Source of the DNA: Micromonospora qiuiae
Lineage (GTDB): Bacteria > Actinomycetota > Actinomycetes > Mycobacteriales > Micromonosporaceae
Length of the DNA stretch: 64,000 nucleotides
NCBI RefSeq assembly: GCF_016863555.1
Contig: NZ_BOPC01000045.1
Coordinates: forward strand, 1-64,000
Reading direction: 5' to 3'
In this document: in pieces, positions 34,085 through 42,400 of the stretch
Layout: every line of letters begins with the position of its first letter
How positions within the stretch are numbered: the first letter of the stretch is position 1
The notes under the pieces: generated by a model
What the model saw: the letters and a program-made list of their open reading frames with translations, nothing else
The model's database searches: none
Told to the model about the DNA's origin: nothing
Translations under genes and position numbers: made by a program

Positions 34085-34209
34085 GCAGTTCAGCGTGCCC
34101 GCGGCCGGCGGTGAGAGGCAACCCGCCTGCTGGCCGGATACGCGGGCGGATCCGGCCGCGTACGTGGCGTCTGATTGAGCTGCCAGGCACGGCGACGCCA
34201 ACCCCTGCC

Positions 34210-34410
34210 TCACTGCGGCTCGCCGGCCGTGAACCGGACGGCAGTGAGGATGAGCAGGAGGGCGCCGCCGAAGCCACCACCCCCCGTCAGCACGGCGGTG
34301 GGCGGGTTGAGTCCGCCGGCCCAGGCGAGCAGGCCAGCGGTGGCGCCGACGAGGACGGCCGTTAGGGCGGCGATCGCGAGCCAGAGGCCGCGGACGGTCA
34401 GGGTGGTCAA
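34210..34410 (-). CDS. Small two-helix membrane protein (66 aa)
   Basis: The TTG start has GGAAGG eight bases upstream. Two hydrophobic helices (LWLAIAALTAVLVGATAGLL and GGALLLILTAVRF) are separated by a short Gly-rich turn. It could be a membrane anchor or holin-like peptide; its position just upstream of the exonuclease-like gene suggests one transcription unit. No homologous family recognised. Confidence 0.6.
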   Translation of the reverse strand: MTTLTVRGLWLAIAALTAVLVGATAGLLAWAGGLNPPTAVLTGGGGFGGALLLILTAVRFTAGEPQ

Positions 34411-34598
34411 CGGGCAGCCTTCCGATGGTCGAACTTGCTGATGAATCCATCGTTAGGCCTGCTCAGAGTGGTTGATCTCCGGACGTCGACTTGGGCTCAT
34501 GGTTGTCCCAGCGTTGTCGTGATGCTGGGAAAGTGAGACGTGGGTGGTGGTCCCTAGACTTCGGTTGTCAAAGCGTGACTTCCGAGCGGGGGGCGGAC

Positions 34599-35087
34599 GT
34601 GCCGAGAACGTTGAGGATGCCGTCGAAGGACGTGCTGCCGGAAGGTCCTCGCCGCGCCTTCGTCGAGGAGTTGTTCACGCACTACCGGGAGGCTGGCCGG
34701 CCGACACTGCGGCAGATCGAGAGTTGGATCCGGGACAACGAGGACCTGCCGGGTACGGCGAGCACCGAGACCATCCGCCGTGTGTTGACCGGTGTCGTGG
34801 TGCCGCGTACCTGGGCAACCGTTGATGCCATCCTCCAGGCGTTCTGCGCCCTGGCGGATCGGAGCCCGGACGAAGATCGGTGGCCCGAGGACAACTGGTC
34901 CGAGGTGACTCTGCGCGGTGAGCTGAAGAAGCGCTGGAACGCCGTGCTCGATGACTACGAGGGCGACGTACCGACGCTACCGCCCAAGCCGAGCCCCCCG
35001 CCGGAGCCTCGTGGCAACTTCGAGGACCCTTGGGCCAACGTCGCCGCCCCCGCGCGAGGCAACTTCGACGAGGAGCCGCCCTTCTGA
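34599..35087 (+). CDS. Putative DNA-binding regulator, Streptomyces-type N-terminal domain (162 aa)
   Basis: Begins VPRTLRMPSKDVLPEGPRRA and continues TLRQIESWIRDNEDLPGTAS then TETIRRVLTGVVVPRTWATV. The second helix pair (STETIRRVLTG) is the pattern of the HTH-like domain found at the N-terminus of many actinobacterial regulators and TPR proteins. Residues 110 onward (PPKPSPPPEPRGNFEDPW) are disordered, with two GNFxxxP repeats. GTG with CGGGGGGCGG upstream was chosen; an earlier GTG (34575) is possible. An inverted repeat TCCCAGC/GCTGGGA lies at 34506-34530. Confidence 0.6.
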   Translation: MPRTLRMPSKDVLPEGPRRAFVEELFTHYREAGRPTLRQIESWIRDNEDLPGTASTETIRRVLTGVVVPRTWATVDAILQAFCALADRSPDEDRWPEDNWSEVTLRGELKKRWNAVLDDYEGDVPTLPPKPSPPPEPRGNFEDPWANVAAPARGNFDEEPPF

Positions 35088-35121
35088 TCGGCGCCGCGCT
35101 CTGGGCTACTGCGTTGGCGGT

Positions 35122-36291
35122 TCAGTAACCCTCGGGAGCGTCGGTGTCTTCCTCCAAGGCCCAGGCCAGGATCTGCTCGTCGGCAGGTACTCCGGCGGCG
35201 TCGAGTGCGAGGGCGGCGTCGGCGCGGAGATCGGCGAGGGCTTCGGTCCGGGTCCAGGGCTTCAGTCGGTCGTCACGCATTGTCTGGTAGTGCTTGAGCA
35301 GGGTCGAGCCGGCCTGCGCCCATCGCTCTGCGACGGCGCGGGCTTGAGCGGGAAGCACCTCCAGGAAGAGGTTGTGGATGCGTGGCTGGGAGGTGCTGGA
35401 GACCAGTTGCAGGTCATCGAGGGCGAGGCCGGTGCGGACTTCCTCCAGCAGCCGGGGGTCGGTCTTGTCGGGCAGGGTCAGGTACTGCTTCTTGGTGTCG
35501 TGGACGATGAACCCGAGGTCCTTCGCCATCCAGAACAGCCACTTGTGGGCGCGTCGGCAGATCAGCACCGGAACGATCCGCTGGCCGGGCAGCTCCTGTT
35601 GGAAGTGGGCGGCCTTGTAGAGGAGCTGGTGCACTTCGGCGTGTCGGGGGTAGAGGGTCAACCGCCGGTTCTTGATCTCGAACAGGATGGCGTGCGGAAC
35701 GGGCAGTCTCGCCACCGGGTCGTTGACGAGCATCCAGGCGCCGGAGTCCAGTGGGCCTCTCACGCTGGCCGTGCCGAGGGTGGCCACCTCTCCGAAGCCG
35801 GGCGTGATCGGTACGAAGCCGCGGTGCATCGCGTCGGTGAGCGAGGCACGCACGACAGCCTCGCCCGCCGGGCCGAACTCCGTCTTGCTCCACCGCAGGA
35901 AGCGGGCGTAGAGCATGGCCTTACGCCGGATGACCCGCTCGATGTATGTCCAGCGGCCGTCGACGTTGCCGGGGATGATCAGCTCGGTGGTGACCCCACC
36001 CTTGGTCGGGTGCTCCCAGGTCTGGATCTGCTCTTCTGCGGTGAGGTCCCGGACCGCCTCGCTGAGGATGTGTGGGAAGAAGGAGGCACGCCGACCGCTT
36101 CCAGGTTCTTCCCACACTCGCTCCCACAGCCGGGCTTCCAGCTCTGCGTGCGGCACAGCGAACTCGGCCTCAACGAGGTCGACGACGGCGCCCTTGGCGA
36201 GTTCGACCCAGGCAGCACGATCCAGGCCCCGCACATCGCGGACGCCGTGGCCGTGGCTTACCGCAGGACGCCGTTTCATTTCCTCCCCCAC
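35122..36291 (-). CDS. PD-(D/E)XK nuclease-like protein (389 aa)
   Basis: The key segment is HAILFEIKNRRLTLYPRHAE at about residues 195-215. ILFEIKN is the E-x-K half of a PD-(D/E)XK active site, preceded by a strand-turn with Asp (GPLDSGAWMLVNDP) that could supply the first acid. Then VHQLLYKAAHFQQELPGQRI and VPVLICRRAHKWLFWMAK follow, like the helix-strand order of restriction-type nucleases. The N-terminal 120 residues are Trp-rich and helical. No methylase gene is next to it. Could be a solitary restriction or defence nuclease. The GTG start was used; an ATG four codons inside has GGGGGAGG almost touching it. Confidence 0.6.
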   Translation of the reverse strand: MGEEMKRRPAVSHGHGVRDVRGLDRAAWVELAKGAVVDLVEAEFAVPHAELEARLWERVWEEPGSGRRASFFPHILSEAVRDLTAEEQIQTWEHPTKGGVTTELIIPGNVDGRWTYIERVIRRKAMLYARFLRWSKTEFGPAGEAVVRASLTDAMHRGFVPITPGFGEVATLGTASVRGPLDSGAWMLVNDPVARLPVPHAILFEIKNRRLTLYPRHAEVHQLLYKAAHFQQELPGQRIVPVLICRRAHKWLFWMAKDLGFIVHDTKKQYLTLPDKTDPRLLEEVRTGLALDDLQLVSSTSQPRIHNLFLEVLPAQARAVAERWAQAGSTLLKHYQTMRDDRLKPWTRTEALADLRADAALALDAAGVPADEQILAWALEEDTDAPEGY

Positions 36292-36450
36292 GGACGCCCC
36301 TACATAGAGATGGCTCTGGTCGGGGTGCGCTCATGATCCGCCCGGTGGCGGCAGCTATCGACGGTCGTTCAGTGTAAGAGCGCCGAGGGTGTGATCGCTT
36401 ATTCCAGCGTCGGGGCCAAGAGTGTCAATGGAGCTCGCGTCCGTGGCGGC

Positions 36451-39400
36451 TCAGCGGGCGTGGTCGTGGTCGGCTGCGCGGTAGGTGCTGGTCGAGGCGG
36501 GTGAGACGGGCGCGGCGGCCGAGCCGCTCACCGACCCCGCGCGAGGAACGGGGAGGAACGCCTTGGCGGCGACCGAGGCTGAGTCGACCGCCGAGGCGGG
36601 CACGGCTTGGCGCTCGGATCGAAGGAGCGGCGCGAGGTTGTCCCAGACCAAGTTGGTCAGGCCGGCGCGGAACGCCTCGTCACCGTGAAGCTCGGCGAGG
36701 CGTACGACGGCCGCCGGGTCGTCGACATCGCTGATTGCTGTCGTCATCGCGGTGCCGTACGCGGTGGCGAACGCGACCTGGTCGTGGGCGTGGATGGCCG
36801 CTTGGACGTCGTCGGCGCGGAATGCCTGCTTGCTGCAGGCGTCCAGCAGCGCCCGGTCCTCGGGGGTGGTGGCCGCGACGATCGCGGCCGGCGTCAGTGG
36901 GTCTACTGGTTGGTGCGGCCCGGCCGTGGCCGTGGGCGTCACGGCCGGCGCTACTGACGGTGACGCCGGAGGGGGCGCGTTACGCACTGCCTGGTGCACG
37001 GCCTGCCCGGCGGCGCTGTAGAGGGCCTGCCGCCAGGCCGGGTCGTCGCACTTGAGCATCACCGCGACGGCCATCTCCGTGTTGCCGGGGTCGGCGAGGG
37101 CGTGGGTGAGCGCCTTGTCGAACGGGGCGGTGAAGGTGGCCAGGTCGGTGGTGCGGGCCGCGTCCTGGACGGCGCCGCCGCCGGCGACGTGCTGCACGCG
37201 CCGGTCCAGCCACGTCTGTTCGTCGGGGGTCAGGCTCTCGCGCAGGTCCGTCGGCATCCAGTCGCCGACCGTGACGGGTACGGCGGGCGGGGCGCCCGAC
37301 GTTGGTGGGGTGGTGTCGGCCATCAGGTCGATGACGGCGTTGATCGCGCGGAGCCGGCGGCGGGTGTCGAGCAGCTCGTCGCGGCGGGGGAACGGCTGGT
37401 CGAGCTGCTCGGTGGCGCGGGTGATCTCTTCGTGCTGGCCGGCGATGCGGGCCTGCACGGTGGTCCGGGTGGTGTCCAGGTCGGTGAGCTGGTTCTCCAG
37501 GCGGCGGACGAGGCCGGTGGGGTCGCCCTCCACGGCGGAGGTGAGCCCGATGGTGGTGGAGGAGTCGGGGATTCCGTCGAATCGCAGGGCGACGAGCATG
37601 CCGTCGCGGCCGGACCAGAACACGGCGTCGACGCCGAAGCCGCCGAGCTGGGCGACGCCGGCGGCTTCGCGCCGGTCGGTGGAGGCGACGCCCTGCGCGG
37701 TGGCGGTCAGGGCGTGTTGCAGGGCTCGGCCGGCCTCGGCGCGTTTGGTGAAGCGGTGCCCGGCGACGGTCATGGCGAACTTCTCGCCGCGGGTGTCCTG
37801 GCGGCGGGCGATGACGTCGTCGAGCACCTCGACGCGGCGGGTGTCCTTGGTGATCCACGCCTTCAGCTCGCCGACCTGCCGGCGTAGCGCCGCCTGGGTG
37901 TTGTGGTGGGTCCGGTCGGCGCGTTCGAGGCGGGTGAGGTCCTGGGCGACCTGCTCGCGGTCCATCAGCAGCGGGTTGCCGGTGGCGATGGCCTTGATCT
38001 GGTGCGCTTGTAGGGTCTCGTCGCTGACGTCCTCGATCTCGCGGGCGGAGGTGCCGCGCATGATCTGGTCGATGAAGGTGCCCTTGCGGGCCATGGTCTG
38101 CCAGGAGAAGGCGTCGAAGCTGCCGGCGACGACGTAGCGGTAGATGCTGACCTCGGGGTTCTGGTTGCCCTGGCGCAGGATGCGTCCCTCGCGCTGGGTG
38201 ACGTCGGCCGGGCGCCATGGGCAGTCGAGGTGGTGGAGGGCGACCGCGCGGGCCTGCACGTTGGTGCCGACGCCCATCTTGGCGGTGGAGCCGATGAGCA
38301 CGGCGACGTCGCCGGAGCGGCAGGCGTTGAACAGGCTGGCCTTCTTGGCGTCGGTGTCGGCCTCGTGGATGTAGCGGATCTTCTCGCGGGGCATCCCGCG
38401 CTCGACGAGCAGTTCGGCCAGGGCGTCGTAGGCGTTCCAGCGCTCGGGGTTCGGGGTGGACTGGTCGCAGAAGACGATTTGCAGCGCACCGGGGGTGGGG
38501 TGCGGGACGGGGTCGGCTGCGTCGGGGTTGACCAGGTAGACGGTGTCGCGGGTGTCGCGCCAGATCGCGGCGATCCGCTCCGCCGCGGCGTCGATCTTGC
38601 CGGGGGCGGTCTGCTGCTCGCCGATGAGTCGCAGGTCCAGCGAGGCGGCGCGGGCCTCGCCGCTTACCTTGAGCATGTTGTCCTGCTGGGGCTCAACCTG
38701 CCGGTTGCGGATCCGCTCGACGCGCTCGTCCAGGCCGGAGATGAACTCCTCCAGCTCCGGTGACGGGTCGAGGGTGACGATGTGCGGGGCGCGTTCGCCG
38801 TCCTCCCGCTGGGTCAACTGCGGGGTGGGCAGGGCCAGGTCCTCGGGGGTGCGGACGTCGCCGTAGGTACGCATCATCAGCGACAGCTCGGGCACGTTGG
38901 CGTACTTGGCCAGCCGGGCGCGCATCTGGAAGCCCTGCCCGGTGGGGGACACCTCGATGGCGGTGACGACCTTGGCGAAGGTGGCCGCCCAGGTGTCGAA
39001 GTCGGTGGTGCCGGTGGCCTGTAGGAGGTCGGGGCGGAGCTGGCGGGTCACCACGTACAGCTCGCGTACGGAGTTGGCGATCGGGGTGGCGGTGGCCCCG
39101 CACACCACCCGTTGGCCGCGCTGGCGGCGCAGGTAGGACAGCTTCATCCGGAAGTCGACCGCGCGGTCGGAGCCGTCGTTGCCGGCGTCGGGGATGGAGC
39201 TGGTGATTGTGTCGTTCTTCAGCTCGTGCAGCTCGTCGCGGTAGACGTAGTCGATGCCGGTCTGCTCGAAGGTGACGCCCGGGTCGCGGGCCTTGTCGAG
39301 CTTCTCCTTGACCCGCTCCTCCTTGCGCAGCAGCGCCTTCTGCAGGCGCTTGACGCTGCTGGAGCGCTTGGCGTCCTCTCCGTTGGCGATGGCCTGCTCA

Positions 39401-42400
39401 CCGGCGCGGACGATCTTGTCGCGCAGCTCCTGCAGTTCCTCGTCGAGGAAGCGGCTCTGCTCGTCCGGGGACAGCGAGAGCCGCTCGAAGAACGAGGCGG
39501 CCATGATGATCGCGTCCCAGTCGCCGGTGGCGCAGCGGGCGACGAACCGGCGGCGCCGGTCAGTGCTCATGTCGTCGCGGCCGGCGGCCAGTAGCCGGGC
39601 CCGGGGGTAGATCTGCAGGAACTCGCGGGTGAACTGCTCCAGCATGTGGTTGGGCACCACGATGGCCGGCTTGTTGACCAGGCCGAGGCGGCGCTGCTCC
39701 ATCGCGGAGATGGCCATCACCGCGGTCTTGCCGGCCCCGACGGCGTGGAACAGCCCGACCGCCGGCTCGGCGACGATGCGGGCGACCGCCTCCACCTGGT
39801 GCGGGCGCGGCGTGAAGCCGACCGCGATGCCGGGCAGCGACCGGGTCACCCCGACGTAGCTGCGCGGCACGGTGGCGTTGAACATCTCGTTGTAGGTGGT
39901 GGCGACCTGCTCGGCGCGGTCCGGGTCCTCCCACACCCACGCGCCGAAGCGTTCCTCCAGCTCGATCGCCTTGGCCTGCGCGGCGGCGGTGGCCTCCACG
40001 TCGAGGGCGCGTTTGCCCTCCTCCACCTCCACGAACACCCGGATCGGGGTCTTGGTCAGCAGCCGCTGCGCGAGGTCCGGCGCGGCCATTCCCGGCGTGC
40101 CCCAGGTCGAGCGGGCCAGGACACCGGCGCGGGAGCCGCGGACCCGCCAGTCGGACCCGCCGACGTGCTCCACCCGCAGTCCCGGGTCGCGCAGCGTCTC
40201 CTGGAGGAACTGCTGGATGAGGGGGGCGGGCAGGAACGGAGCGCCGAACGCCGCGTCGATCTCCCCCGGCCCGAGGTCGCGGGGGATCACCCGTTGCAGG
40301 GCGCGCACGTTGGTCTCGAAGCGGGGGTCCGTCTCGACGGCGGCCTGGGCGGCGCGCAACTTCACGCGCACGTTGCCCGACAGGTACTCCGGGGCCTCCA
40401 CGAGCCGGCCCGTGCCCGGGTCGTCGTAGACCAGGTCGCCGAGCGCGGCGCGGGCCTCCGGCTCGCTGACGCCGAGCAGCCGGGCGACCTCGGGCAGCCG
40501 CACGTCGCCGTGCGTGTCGACGCAGATGGCCAGGGCGTCGGCCGGGGTGTCCGCGCCGAGCTGCGGCGCCCGGGGCAGGATCACCCGGCGGGCGAAGATG
40601 TCGGCCTTCGTCGCGGTCTGGGTGGTGTCGTCGAAGTGCTCCAGGGCGAACACGGTGGCGGCGTGCGGGTCGGTCTGCCGGAAGCGGCCCATCGGCGGGT
40701 TGATCCGGGCCATCTTCGGCTCGCCCGTCTCCGGGTCGGTCCGGCCGGTGCGGCGCAGGGTGTAGCGGTTGAGCGGCCCGTGTGCGGCCACGTAGGCGTC
40801 GTACCGGTCATTCAGCTCGGCACGCAGTGCTGCCGGTGACCCGGGCGCGGGCGGGCCGCCGTGCTCGTCGCCGTCGTCGACGGTGGCGGCTTCCGCCGTC
40901 AGCAGCGCGGTCACGGTGTCGCGCAGCCTGAGCAGTGCCCGCAGCTCGCCGGCCTGGCTGGCGGGCACCTCGTGCGGCACCACCTGGCCGTCGGCGACGG
41001 TGGTGAAGGTCCCGTCGTCCTGAGCCTCGATGTGGCCCTCGGCGCGGTCGGTGGGCGCGAGCACCGCCAACGGTTCGGCCGGCCGGTCGCCGTCGACGCG
41101 CGGCGTCACGGTCAGGCCCTCCCGGCGGGCCTCGTCGACGACGTCGCGCAGCACCCGGGTCAGGGCCTCACCGGTGTTGTCGCTCGCACGGACGATCAGC
41201 TCGCCGTCGCGGTTCATGCCCCGCCCGAGCGTCATCTCGCCGAGCACCCGCTCCGGCCGGTCGGCGAAGTATTCGTTGACCTGGTCGGCCTGCTCGGCGG
41301 CGGTGTCCAGGTCCAGGGGCCGGGTCTGCTCCCAGGCGATCGGCCCAGGCTCGCGGTCCGGCTCGCGCCGGCGCAGGATCAGCAGGTCGGTGATGGCCTG
41401 GGTGCCGGCGGTGGCCTGGTGCGCTCCGGAGGGCAGGCGCACCGCGGCGACCAGGTCGGCCAGGCCCGCCATCTCCCGCCGGGCGGCGGGGTTCGCCGAG
41501 TCCAGGGTGTAGCGGGAGGTGAGCACCGCGACCAGGCCGCCGGGCCGGGTCAGGTGCAGCGACTTGATGATGAAGTGGTTGTGAATGCTGTGCCGGCCGG
41601 GGTTGTGCCGCCGGTCGGTCAGCCGCACGTCGGCGTACGGCACGTTGCCCACGGCCAGGTCGAACGCGCCGAACGGGGCCCGGGTATCGGCGAAGCTCTC
41701 GGTCCGGATCTCCGCGTGCGGGTACAAAGCGGCGGCGACCCCGGCCGTCACCGGGTCCAGCTCCACGCCGACCATCCGGGCCTGCGGCGGGGCCAGGCCG
41801 ATGAAGTTGCCCGACCCGCAGCCCGGTTCGAGGACCGCCCCGCCGTCGAAGCCGAGCTCCCGCACCGCGTCCCAGATCGCGCGCACGTACGCCGCGTCGG
41901 TGTAGTGGGCGTTGAGGGTGGTCAGCTCCGCTGCGGCGTACTCCTGCGGCGACAGCAGCTCCCGCAGTTCGGCGCGCTGCTGGGCGAACCGGGCGTAGTC
42001 GGGGTGGTTGGTGCGGGACTCGAACACCCCGGGCACCGCGCCCCAGCTCGCCCACCGCGCGAGCACGGCCTGTTCCTGCTTCGTGGCCGGGCGGCCAGCG
42101 GCTTGCACCTCGCGCAGGGTCCGCAGGGCGGCCAGGTTCGCGCGGAGCTTGGCCATCTCGCCGGCGGGCGCCAGGTCCTGCTGCCCGCCGGGGCGGAACG
42201 ATTCCGCGGCATCACCGGCGCCGGCGTCCGCCCCGGCGCTATGGTCCGGAGCGGTGTCGCTGGCCTCTTCGACCGGGCCAGCTACCGGGTCGGGGTCTGC
42301 GGCTCGTCCTCGTCGTCCTCCTCCTCCTCCTCCTCCTCCGCGACCCGCTGCCACCACGGGTCGTTCGGGTCCTCCACCAGCGGCGTCCACGTCGGGCCGG

